This document shows, piece after piece, positions 1 to 7,134 of a stretch of DNA of 12,866 bases. The stretch comes from Bacteroidales bacterium UBA7574. GTDB lineage: Bacteria > Bacteroidota > Bacteroidia > Bacteroidales > Paludibacteraceae. Location of the stretch: NCBI GenBank assembly GCA_002479035.1, contig DLLA01000107.1, positions 29,514 to 42,379 on the forward strand, given 5' to 3'. Under the pieces are notes generated by a model, which did no database searches, was not told the origin of the DNA, and saw nothing but the letters and a program-made list of their open reading frames with translations. The position numbers and the translations under genes are program-made. Position 1 is the stretch's first letter. Every line of letters begins with the position of its first letter.

Positions 1-79
1 TTGTTTGTTTTGTAGGTTTTGGCTTCCTTATAATTCCCTCGTGTACACCTTGATACAAAAATGTATTAATACTATGTTT

Positions 80-123
80 TTAGTATGTCGTTAGTATGTG
101 ATTAGTATGTGATTAGTATGTGA
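80..123. repeat. 11-bp tandem repeat, four units
   Basis: The unit TTAGTATGTGA occurs at 91-101, 102-112 and 113-123, and a first copy at 80-90 differs only in its last two bases. A more decayed unit (7 of 11 bases) may precede it at 69-79. The array lies about 180 bp upstream of the promoter of the next gene. Its function is unknown. Similar-period but unrelated repeats occur in other gaps of this window. Confidence 0.9.
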
Positions 124-300
124 TTCAACGGACCATGCTATTGGGCTTGAGCCACCTATACGCACTTATTTGTTATAATATCTTAATACAATTTCCACCC
201 CACAAACTCTCACCCACGAATTTTCGCCCTACTCCAAAACACCTCTTTTTAAGAAAAAGTTATCATTCTTTACTATTCCGCCCATCACCACCCGCCATAA

Positions 301-332
301 TTTGCAAGTCCTAAACATTAGCACTAACTTTG
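301..332 (+). promoter_or_regulatory. Bacteroidota-type promoter for the secreted protein gene
   Basis: TTTG at 301-304 and TAACTTTG at 325-332 are separated by 20 bases. This matches the -33/-7 arrangement used by the Bacteroidota primary sigma factor. Transcription would start near 338-340, leaving a leader of about 170 nt before the ATG at 512, which is long for this group. Identification is by motif only. Confidence 0.65.
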
Positions 333-465
333 CAGCGGTTTTAGGTCTGCAATCCGTCCTTTCCGCAAAGAACACCTTATATATAGTGCTCCCCCACCGA
401 TGGATATCTCGCATCTTACCCCCCTGCCCACCCCGAGCAGGACAAACTGACAACAACAACTGACA

Positions 466-479
466 GCATGGCAACATGC
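466..479 (+). other. Leader hairpin with GCAA tetraloop
   Basis: GCATG (466-470), loop GCAA (471-474) and CATGC (475-479) form a perfect 5-bp stem with a GNRA-type loop, 32 bases before the start codon at 512. It falls inside the predicted leader RNA. It may be a small structural element near the translation start, but a stem this short can arise by chance. Confidence 0.35.
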
Positions 480-511
480 ATTAAAATGAACTGTGTATAA
501 TAATTACTGAT

Positions 512-2371
512 ATGAAAAAGTTTATCTCACTCGTGGTTATTGCCTTTACAATGTGCAACAGCATCTTTGCGCAATTGGCATATAATCAAGAATTTAGCAA
601 ATTAGACTGGGACAATGAGTCCACTAAAATTGCAAGTAGCGGTTCCAACTCATGGAGCAGTGGAATATGCTTGGCTGGTAAAACCGCTGGATTTGATTGG
701 AGCGATAAGTACGTCACCATCGCCATCAGTCCCGCAGGCATTCCTAATCATTTGACCTGCTCTACCTCAGCCCAAACAGGAGCAACAGGCATTTCATTCA
801 AAATTTTCACAAGTGCTGACAACCAAACATTTACAGAGGCTTGGAATTCCACAAAAGGTTCCAACACCATTGACATCGAATTGCCCAAGACAACAAAATA
901 CATCAAACTCCAATATAGTGGCAACCTGCGGGGCTACTACAAAGACCTCCAAGTAACCAACCTCACCTACGAGCGCGCAGCCACACCTGCCGCATTGGAT
1001 TTCGGTAGCGAAGTTCTCAACACAAAGGACACTTCATGCACCACAACCGTGGACTGGTGCGACATACCCGCAATGGAGTATTCCGTTTCCGGTGACGATG
1101 CCGCTCAATTCTCTGTCAGCGTAGCCGATAATTCTTCTGCGCTCAACTGCGGAACGGCCACATTTACAGTCACCTACAAGCACGACAAGGGCGGCACGCA
1201 CCATGCCACGCTCAACATCAACGCACAAACCGTCACCCTCACAGGCACCACCTTACGCGGCACACAGACCATCACTTGGAACGACGACCTCCGCACAATC
1301 CCTGCCGACACACTCGTCACCCTCACAGCCACCGCACTCACACCCGTGTCCTACACCAGTTCCGACCCCGCTATTGCCTATATTGATGGTAATCAACTCC
1401 ATATCCTCAGCAGCGGCTCCGTTACCATAACTGCCACCGCACAGCAATCCGACGACTACGAAGCCGCCTCCGCTACCAAAGACATCGTCATCACCACCGT
1501 CAAGCCCATTATCACAGCCCTTCCCACGGCTGCTGCTATTTTCGCAGGCGAGACTCTCGGCACTTCCACACTCACGGGCGGCATGGCTTCCGTGGATGGT
1601 ACTTTCTCGTGGATAGCACCTGCGGACACCGTTCTCTTTGCCGGCGAGCACCTTCTGCCTGTCCGTTTTGTGCCAACCAACCTCAATTGGTACACTTCCG
1701 TGGACACCACCATCACCCTTCTGGTCACCAAAAAGCAGCAAACCATCACTTGGAACGATGTCCCCGGGACACTTCTCCTGGATACAGTAGTTGAGTTCAA
1801 GGCTACCGCGCAAACCGCTATCGCTTACATCAGTTCAGACTCCGCCGTTGCTTTCGTCACCGCCGACACACTCCGTATCATGTCTCGCGGCACTGTCACC
1901 ATCACGGCAGAGGCTGCAGAGACTGACCTTTTCTATGCCGCTTCCGAGTCCAAGCAGTTTGTTATCAACGCCTTGACACCCGTTATCACCACCCTTCCCA
2001 CGGCTTCCGACATCTTCGAGCAGCAGACTGTCGAGACCTCCATACTCTCTGGCGGAGAGGCTTTCTATGGCAACACGCAGGTGGCTGGTACTTTCTCGTG
2101 GGCTGAAGACATTGCTACTTCCACCCTTGCCGTCGGCACGCACGATAATCTGCATATCATATTCACACCCAACGACTTAGACAGATACAACATCGTTGAT
2201 GCTTACATCTCTCTTACCGTCAATGAGTACAAGGACCCGACTGACCTTACCACAATCTCCTCGGAATCCTCAACAACGATTCGCAAAGAGATACGCAACG
2301 GACAATTCTACATCATCCGAGGCAGCGACAACTACGATGCCACAGGTCACCTGCTCCACACGCAACCATAA
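512..2371 (+). CDS. Secreted beta-sandwich repeat protein with C-terminal tail
   Basis: This 619-residue protein has no name I can assign. Residues 1-20 form a clear signal peptide with likely cleavage after IFA (A20/Q21). Residues about 21-155 look like a beta-sandwich of carbohydrate-binding or discoidin-like type. Residues about 160-248, starting LDFGSEVLN, resemble the ASH/choice-of-anchor domains common in Bacteroidota surface proteins. Then a two-part module occurs twice: part A starts QTITWND (252 and 410) and has a Big-like SYTSSDPAIAYI/AYISSDSAVAFV core; part B starts near 331 and 488 and ends in FSW...P strands. The last 30 residues (RNGQFYIIRGSDNYDATGHLL) resemble short C-terminal tails seen on Bacteroidales secreted proteins and may be a sorting signal; that is inference. 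The gene stands alone behind its own promoter, and a strong terminator follows. Extracellular or surface location is likely; the ligand is unknown. No catalytic motif was seen. Confidence 0.85.
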   Translation: MKKFISLVVIAFTMCNSIFAQLAYNQEFSKLDWDNESTKIASSGSNSWSSGICLAGKTAGFDWSDKYVTIAISPAGIPNHLTCSTSAQTGATGISFKIFTSADNQTFTEAWNSTKGSNTIDIELPKTTKYIKLQYSGNLRGYYKDLQVTNLTYERAATPAALDFGSEVLNTKDTSCTTTVDWCDIPAMEYSVSGDDAAQFSVSVADNSSALNCGTATFTVTYKHDKGGTHHATLNINAQTVTLTGTTLRGTQTITWNDDLRTIPADTLVTLTATALTPVSYTSSDPAIAYIDGNQLHILSSGSVTITATAQQSDDYEAASATKDIVITTVKPIITALPTAAAIFAGETLGTSTLTGGMASVDGTFSWIAPADTVLFAGEHLLPVRFVPTNLNWYTSVDTTITLLVTKKQQTITWNDVPGTLLLDTVVEFKATAQTAIAYISSDSAVAFVTADTLRIMSRGTVTITAEAAETDLFYAASESKQFVINALTPVITTLPTASDIFEQQTVETSILSGGEAFYGNTQVAGTFSWAEDIATSTLAVGTHDNLHIIFTPNDLDRYNIVDAYISLTVNEYKDPTDLTTISSESSTTIRKEIRNGQFYIIRGSDNYDATGHLLHTQP

Positions 2372-2404
2372 GCCTGCATTCCGCATCACATACTGATATT
2401 AAAC

Positions 2405-2447
2405 AAAGTAGTGCCCTGATTCGTTGAAAATCAGGGCACTACTTTTT
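2405..2447. terminator. Bidirectional intrinsic terminator, 17-bp stem
   Basis: The arm AAAGTAGTGCCCTGATT (2405-2421) pairs perfectly with 2429-2445 around a 7-base loop, and TTTTT ends the plus-strand side (2443-2447). On the minus strand the exit side is CTTTGTTT. It sits between the convergent ends of the secreted protein gene (stop at 2371) and maf (stop at 2469), so it can serve both. Confidence 0.92.
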
Positions 2448-2468
2448 CCTTCCGCCTTGTATATTTTC

Positions 2469-3035
2469 TCACAAACAACCGTGTTCTTTCAGGTACATAT
2501 ACACCTGCTCTATCGGAAAACCCATCACGGTGTACTGCGACCCTTCTATGCGCGTAATGCCCACATAACCAATCCATTCCTGAATGGCATAACTGCCTGC
2601 CTTGTCCATCGGGTGATAGTGCTCCACATAGTAGTCAATCTCTTCGGAAGCCAACTCGCGGAATGTCACGTCCGAACTGTCCACCAATGTGTCTTGTCCG
2701 TGCAACGTGGTGAAGCACACTGCCGTAAACACCTGGTGCGTATGCCCGCTCAATCGACCTAACATTTGCTTGGCATCCGCCTCCGAATGTGGTTTGCCGA
2801 GCATCTCACTGTCCAGCCAGACAATGGTATCCGAGGTGATGAGCACATCTTCCTCCCTCAGTCTGCTTGCGTACGCGCGTGCCTTCGCGCGCGATACATA
2901 CAGAGGTATATCTCCCCCTTGCAACTCTTTCGGGTACGACTCATCGGCATCTATCGTAACTGCCGTGAACGGAACGTCCAACCCCCGCATCAGTTCCCTG
3001 CGGCGTGGACTCTGACTGCCTAAAATGATGTTCAT
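2469..3035 (-). CDS. maf: Maf-family nucleoside triphosphate pyrophosphatase
   Basis: This 188-residue cytoplasmic enzyme of the Maf/YhdE (HAM1-like) superfamily hydrolyses non-canonical or surplus nucleoside triphosphates to monophosphate and pyrophosphate. The length is usual. Visible family motifs are SQSPRRREL at 7-15, the D31/E32 pair, K51, TSDT with the likely catalytic aspartate D69, GKP at 80-82, and DKAGSYAIQ at 144-152. These fit the dTTP/UTP-type clade, but substrate choice is inferred from family knowledge only. The ATG overlaps the TGA of the upstream prenyltransferase gene (ATGA), so the two are almost certainly cotranscribed and perhaps translationally coupled. It ends 24 bases before the shared terminator. 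Confidence 0.93.
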   Translation of the reverse strand: MNIILGSQSPRRRELMRGLDVPFTAVTIDADESYPKELQGGDIPLYVSRAKARAYASRLREEDVLITSDTIVWLDSEMLGKPHSEADAKQMLGRLSGHTHQVFTAVCFTTLHGQDTLVDSSDVTFRELASEEIDYYVEHYHPMDKAGSYAIQEWIGYVGITRIEGSQYTVMGFPIEQVYMYLKEHGCL

Positions 3036-4012
3036 AACATACGCACGATGACAAAACTATACAACGCCCCCATCAGCATCACAAACTTCATAAGTGCCTG
3101 GGCATTATGATATTCCCGCGGCAGATGGGCGCACCAAAGCAGGATGACTTCGCACACGCACGGCACCAACAAACCGAATGTGATATACCTTGTGGACAAT
3201 GTATTCCACTCGTGCGGGAAAGGAACTACGGCAAATCCGAAGTAGCAAATCAGTCCGCATACAATGGCAATTAACCCCGTCACTATTGCCTTGCTCACCG
3301 TATTGCCCCATTTTATCGGCATCGTACGGCACTCATACTCGCGGTCGCCCTCTTGGTCTTCCATATCTTTCACTATCTCTCGCGCCAGCGTAGTGAGGAA
3401 CGCAAACAACGCGAAGCCGCCTGACCATATATACAACTCACCGACAATGGAAGAGTAGCCCAACATCTCGTGATACAAGTGCCGCAGGTAATCCACATTC
3501 GCAAAGGCAACCAGCAGCGGTACCAACGCCGCCATAAACGCCACTACGATATTCCCGACAAGGAACTGCCGCTTGTACGACGCCGAATAGAACCACAACA
3601 ACCCGGGAACAACAAGGAATATCGCCCCTAATGTCCAACTCCTTGCCCACACCGCCACGGCTATTCCCATAACCACACCCGCAGCCGTCAGACACTGAAA
3701 CAGGCGCATAGCCGTGTTTTTTGACACGATATCCGGCACTATCAGCCTGTCCGGACGGTTGATTTTGTCTATCTTGATGTCGAAATAATCGTTGATTACG
3801 TACCCCCCTGCAGCAATACACACCGTCCCGAGTATGAGCAACAGCAGCACCCACCACGGCATCTGCTCATGGAACAGAGCCCGGTTAAGTAGCGGTGTAG
3901 CCACCCATTTCTCCATCACATACAGCAGCATAGCCACAAACAGCAGGTTACCCCCGCGCACCAATCGGAACCATACCCCTATCTTCTCCGTATCAAACGA
4001 CCATTTCTTCAT
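3032..4012 (-). CDS. UbiA-family polyprenyl transferase, integral membrane
   Basis: This 326-residue polytopic inner-membrane protein is of the UbiA superfamily, which transfers a polyprenyl chain from a diphosphate to an acceptor. The two metal-diphosphate motifs are intact: NDYFDIKID at 74-82 (N74, D75, D78, D82) and KDMEDQEGD at 215-223 (D216, D219, D223). About eight or nine hydrophobic segments are visible, for example at 53-70, 107-124, 129-142, 154-170, 242-262, 277-294 and 308-325. It resembles the Bacteroidota homologues usually annotated as geranylgeranylglycerol-phosphate geranylgeranyltransferase-like, which suggests lipid or quinone-type substrates. The acceptor cannot be read from the sequence; MenA or a heme-pathway role is less likely. 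It lies between GH13 (57-bp gap) and maf (4-bp overlap). Confidence 0.88.
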   Translation of the reverse strand: MKKWSFDTEKIGVWFRLVRGGNLLFVAMLLYVMEKWVATPLLNRALFHEQMPWWVLLLLILGTVCIAAGGYVINDYFDIKIDKINRPDRLIVPDIVSKNTAMRLFQCLTAAGVVMGIAVAVWARSWTLGAIFLVVPGLLWFYSASYKRQFLVGNIVVAFMAALVPLLVAFANVDYLRHLYHEMLGYSSIVGELYIWSGGFALFAFLTTLAREIVKDMEDQEGDREYECRTMPIKWGNTVSKAIVTGLIAIVCGLICYFGFAVVPFPHEWNTLSTRYITFGLLVPCVCEVILLWCAHLPREYHNAQALMKFVMLMGALYSFVIVRML

Positions 4013-4028
4013 ATTTTCTACCCTCTAA

Positions 4029-4051
4029 CCTATAACTATCCTATAACCATC
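4029..4051. repeat. 11-bp tandem repeat, two units
   Basis: CCTATAACTAT (4029-4039) is followed directly by CCTATAACCAT (4040-4050), with one mismatch. It fills part of the 57-bp gap between GH13 and the prenyltransferase gene, ending 17 bases upstream of the latter's ATG on the minus strand. No function is apparent. Confidence 0.7.
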
Positions 4052-4069
4052 CACAAACAAATGCCCGCA

Positions 4070-5713
4070 CTATTTCGTGGTCTTCACCTTCAGTATCACA
4101 CCTTTCCATGCGGGCAGTGTCAGGCACACAGGCGTGTGTGCTGTCAGCGGAAAACGGTACTCGGCACCTGTCAGCAGGTCTGTTGCCTCTGCCATCGGCA
4201 GTTCCGTCAGCCAGAGATGCTCGAATGCCTCCCGCGGGATACGCACCTGCATATCCACCTGACGGTCATCAAAGTTGAGTACCACCAGCAGCATCTGCCG
4301 CTTGTACTTGCGGATATACGCAAACTGCTCGTGTTTGTTAAAGCCCTCACCCTGAGCGTATTCGAGGTCATACATCTCCCCCATCGTGATGGCTTTCTCA
4401 GTCCGTGCCACCCGTAGCAACTGCCTGTAGAACGCCCGTAGGTCGCGTTGCTCATCATCCAACAGGGCTCCGTCGAACTTACCGTGGTTTGCCCATGCCT
4501 GTATCGACGCGATACCCCAGTAATCGAATATCGACGACTTGCCGTCCATGCCCGAGTAGCCCTCGGCATCCATACCTTTCTCGCCTAACTCCTGACCGGC
4601 ATACACCATCACAGGGTTGGTTCCCAACGTGGCAGCCACTATCATGGCAGGCTCCGCACACATGCCGCGCCCGCAGAAGAAACCGCTTGCTATACGCTGT
4701 TCATCGTGGTTCTCGAGGAAGTACAGTATATGTTCGCGTATGTCGTCCACGCGTTGCCACTGTTGCGTAATGCCCTCCACAGGCCAGTTCTTGCTCGTTA
4801 CCCCGCGCAGATAGTCATACATCCCGACCTTGTCGTACAGGTAATCAAAGCCCGCCGCCAGATAATCGCGGTACAATGCAGGCTGATACACCTCCGCAAT
4901 ATACATTATATCGGGATACTGTGCCTTCACCTGCTCGATGCTCCACTGCCAGAACTCCTGCGGTACCATCTCTGCCATATCACAACGGAAGCCGTCGATG
5001 CCTTTGCTTGCCCAGAACAGCATGATATCCAGCATCTTATGCCACGTATCCGGTATCGGGTCAAACTGCTTCTCGCCCCCGCCTTGGTAGAAGACGCCGT
5101 AGTTCAACTTCACCGTCTCGTACCAGTCATCCTTGGTCGGATTGGCACTAAAGCAGTCGTTTCCCGTGGCTTTCGCAGGGTTTTCCGTGTACCCTTGCAC
5201 GTCAAACTGCGGCGCAAACGGCTGCCCGGGCAGGTAGTAGAAGTTGTTCAGCGGCGAGAAGGCCCAGTTGGGATTATCGTCTTCCCCCAGGTCTTTCACA
5301 CCTTTCGGACGGTGTGTCGAGCGGTATTCGCGCGCCACATGGTTGGGTACAAAGTCTATGATTACCTGTAGGTTAGCCTTGTGCGTCCTATCTACCAACG
5401 ACTCGAACTCCTCCATACGCCGGTCTTGGTCTTCGCACAGGTCGGGGTCAATGTCATAGTAGTCGGTTATCGCGTACGGACTGCCCGCCAAGCCTTTCAC
5501 TATCGACGGGGTGTTGTACTGCGCTGTGGCGTGTCTAATCACGCCGGTGTACCACACATGCGTGGCTCCCAAGTCGCGTATAGCACGCAGTGCGCGCGGG
5601 GTGATGGCATTCAGGGTACCGCAACCGTTCTCCTGCAGGGTACCGCAATGCCGCCGTGTATCATTGTAGTTCGCAAAGGTACGCGGCAATAACTGATAAA
5701 TTATCGGTTTCAA
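4070..5713 (-). CDS. Cytoplasmic GH13 alpha-amylase-family glycosidase, TTG start
   Basis: This 547-residue glycoside hydrolase family 13 enzyme has the catalytic TIM barrel and a C-terminal beta domain (about 440-547). The four classical regions are present: IIDFVPNH (118-125), GIDGFRCDMAE with nucleophile D245 and R243 (238-248), YIAEVYQP with acid/base E274 (271-278), and FLENHDEQR with D337 (332-340). There is no signal peptide, so it acts in the cytoplasm, probably on maltodextrin or glycogen-type alpha-glucans; exact specificity is unknown. The start codon is TTG at 5713. An in-frame TGA lies two codons upstream and the first internal ATG is codon 100, and the sequence MKPIIYQLLPRTF matches how homologues begin. 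Adenylate-level expression control cannot be seen. It is followed closely by the prenyltransferase and maf genes. Confidence 0.92.
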   Translation of the reverse strand: MKPIIYQLLPRTFANYNDTRRHCGTLQENGCGTLNAITPRALRAIRDLGATHVWYTGVIRHATAQYNTPSIVKGLAGSPYAITDYYDIDPDLCEDQDRRMEEFESLVDRTHKANLQVIIDFVPNHVAREYRSTHRPKGVKDLGEDDNPNWAFSPLNNFYYLPGQPFAPQFDVQGYTENPAKATGNDCFSANPTKDDWYETVKLNYGVFYQGGGEKQFDPIPDTWHKMLDIMLFWASKGIDGFRCDMAEMVPQEFWQWSIEQVKAQYPDIMYIAEVYQPALYRDYLAAGFDYLYDKVGMYDYLRGVTSKNWPVEGITQQWQRVDDIREHILYFLENHDEQRIASGFFCGRGMCAEPAMIVAATLGTNPVMVYAGQELGEKGMDAEGYSGMDGKSSIFDYWGIASIQAWANHGKFDGALLDDEQRDLRAFYRQLLRVARTEKAITMGEMYDLEYAQGEGFNKHEQFAYIRKYKRQMLLVVLNFDDRQVDMQVRIPREAFEHLWLTELPMAEATDLLTGAEYRFPLTAHTPVCLTLPAWKGVILKVKTTK

Positions 5714-5775
5714 GGTTCAGTAATTTAATGTTTGCGGGGCAACCCTGTCGGGCGCACCCATGTTTATCTATATAT

Positions 5776-5801
5776 GCGGAGGCGGCACCAACCGCCTCCG
5801 C
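5776..5801 (-). terminator. GC-rich hairpin downstream of ackA
   Basis: GCGGAGGCGG (5776-5785) pairs perfectly with 5792-5801 around a 6-base loop, 11 bases past the ackA stop codon on the minus strand. The following minus-strand sequence is AT-rich but has no T run, so it may be a weak terminator, a pausing site or an RNA-stabilising 3' hairpin. It separates pta-ackA from the GH13 gene, which has no clear promoter of its own. Confidence 0.5.
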
Positions 5802-5811
5802 ACCTCTTTGC

Positions 5812-7005
5812 TTACAATAATGCCATCGTATCCGATGCTATCATCCACTCCTCATCGGTCGGGATGACGCACACCGTCACACGGCTGTCCGGCGTGGAAA
5901 TCACAATCTCCTCGCCGCGGCTGTGCATATTCTTCTCCTCGTCAATCTTCACACCGAGGTAGCCGAGTCCTTTGGCTATCTCGCCGCGGATATACATATC
6001 GTTCTCACCGATACCGCCTGTGAACACGATGATGTCCACACCGTCCAGCGCGGCAGCGTAAGCACCTATGTATTTCTTCACGCGATAGATGAACATCCTC
6101 CGTGCCAGGTCTGCACGTTTGTTGCCACCGGCAATGGCATTCTCAATGTCACGCGCGTCGCTCGATACGCCGCTCACGCCCAGCAGACCCGACTTCTTGT
6201 TTACCAGCGTCGAGAACTCTGCCGTCGTCAGGTGCTCTTTGTCCATGATGTATGTCGCAGCCCCGAGGTCGAGGTCGCCGCTGCGGGTACCCATCATCAG
6301 GCCCTCAACGGGGGTCAGACCCATCGAGGTATCCACGGACTTGCCGTCCAACACCGCCGTGCAACTGCCGCCGTTGCCGATATGCGCCGTGATTATCTTC
6401 TTGCCTTTCGGGTCCACACCCAGGAACTCGCACACACGCGCCGACACGTAGCGGTGCGATGTCCCGTGGAAACCGTAGCGGCGAATCGCATACTTCTCGT
6501 ACAACTCGTACGGAATGGCGTACATATATGCCTCATCGGGCATGGTCTGGTGGAATGCCGTGTCGAATACTCCCACTTGCGGCACGCCGGGCAGCGTCTT
6601 CTCTATCGCCTCGATACCCTTCAGGTTGGCGGGGTTATGCAGCGGAGCCAGGTCGATGCACTTCACAATCATCTCTTTCACCTCAGGTGTAATCACCACC
6701 GACTTGTTGAATTTCTCGCCGCCGTGCACTACGCGGTGTCCCACAGCGTCAATCTCTTTCAGCGACTTCAGGCATCCAATCTTCTCATCTACGAGACTAT
6801 CCAATATCAGTTGGATACCAATCGTATGCTCGGGCATCGGTTTCTCTATCTTCACCTTCTCGCCGCTCGGCAGTTTCACTTGCAGGAACGAGTCCGGCAA
6901 CCCTATCTTCTCCACGCCGCCTTGTGCGAGGATGCTGCGGGTCTCCATCTCGAACAGTTTATACTTGATGCTGCTGCTACCGCAGTTCAATACCAAAATC
7001 TTCAT
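5812..7005 (-). CDS. ackA: Acetate kinase
   Basis: This 397-residue cytoplasmic acetate kinase converts acetyl phosphate and ADP to acetate and ATP, the second step of the Pta-AckA pathway. Length is standard. Signature segments are LVLNCGSSSIKYKLF (N7), GHRVVHGGEKF (R91), GVFDTAFHQTMP (catalytic-base position D148), YGFHGTSHRYVS (H180), HIGNGGS (209-214), MGTRSGDLD (R241), VFTGGIGEN (328-335) and TDEEWMIA (E385 region). All residues known to matter in the ASKHA-fold family are present, so it should be active. It lies 129 bp downstream of pta on the same strand with no promoter motif in the gap, so cotranscription with pta is likely. Confidence 0.98.
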   Translation of the reverse strand: MKILVLNCGSSSIKYKLFEMETRSILAQGGVEKIGLPDSFLQVKLPSGEKVKIEKPMPEHTIGIQLILDSLVDEKIGCLKSLKEIDAVGHRVVHGGEKFNKSVVITPEVKEMIVKCIDLAPLHNPANLKGIEAIEKTLPGVPQVGVFDTAFHQTMPDEAYMYAIPYELYEKYAIRRYGFHGTSHRYVSARVCEFLGVDPKGKKIITAHIGNGGSCTAVLDGKSVDTSMGLTPVEGLMMGTRSGDLDLGAATYIMDKEHLTTAEFSTLVNKKSGLLGVSGVSSDARDIENAIAGGNKRADLARRMFIYRVKKYIGAYAAALDGVDIIVFTGGIGENDMYIRGEIAKGLGYLGVKIDEEKNMHSRGEEIVISTPDSRVTVCVIPTDEEWMIASDTMALL

Positions 7006-7063
7006 ATTCTTTTCGTTTTATTATTGATTTGTTTACACTTCTTTGCCGTGTCAAATCCGTATC

Positions 7064-7107
7064 TTTCAGCAAGGGATAGGCAAGGGATACGCAACCCTTG
7101 GGCAACC
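7064..7107. repeat. Period-11 repeat between pta and ackA
   Basis: Four consecutive 11-base units each carry GCAA at the same place (7069-7072, 7080-7083, 7091-7094, 7102-7105). The two central-left copies share GCAAGGGATA exactly (7069-7078 and 7080-7089). CAAGGG (7081-7086) can also pair with CCCTTG (7095-7100). The array lies about 60-100 bases upstream of ackA within the presumed pta-ackA transcript. Confidence 0.75.
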
Positions 7108-7134
7108 TTTGCACTACGGACACGCCAATACTTT

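Larger units (their letters stand above)
1..511. other. Non-coding region upstream of the secreted protein gene
   Basis: I see no convincing gene in this stretch. The short open frames have no recognisable protein character. It holds an 11-bp tandem repeat (80-123), an AT-rich segment, a Bacteroidota-type promoter (301-332), and a leader of about 170 nt with C-rich runs, an 8-bp direct repeat AACTGACA (445-452 and 458-465) and a small hairpin with a GCAA loop (466-479). Whatever gene lies to the left ends outside the window. Confidence 0.7.

Noticed and set aside
120-477. Short frames on both strands in the left non-coding region (64 and 82 codons)
   Set aside because: No family resemblance, low-complexity composition, overlap with the tandem repeat or promoter, and no translation signals.
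468-500. Ten-codon frame MATCIKMNCV upstream of the secreted protein gene
   Set aside because: Too short to support as a gene; frames of this size are expected by chance. Mentioned only as a possible leader peptide.
5674-5681. TACCTTTG on the minus strand near the start of GH13
   Set aside because: It lies inside the coding region downstream of the start, and no -33 element sits at the right distance; it encodes part of PRTFAN.
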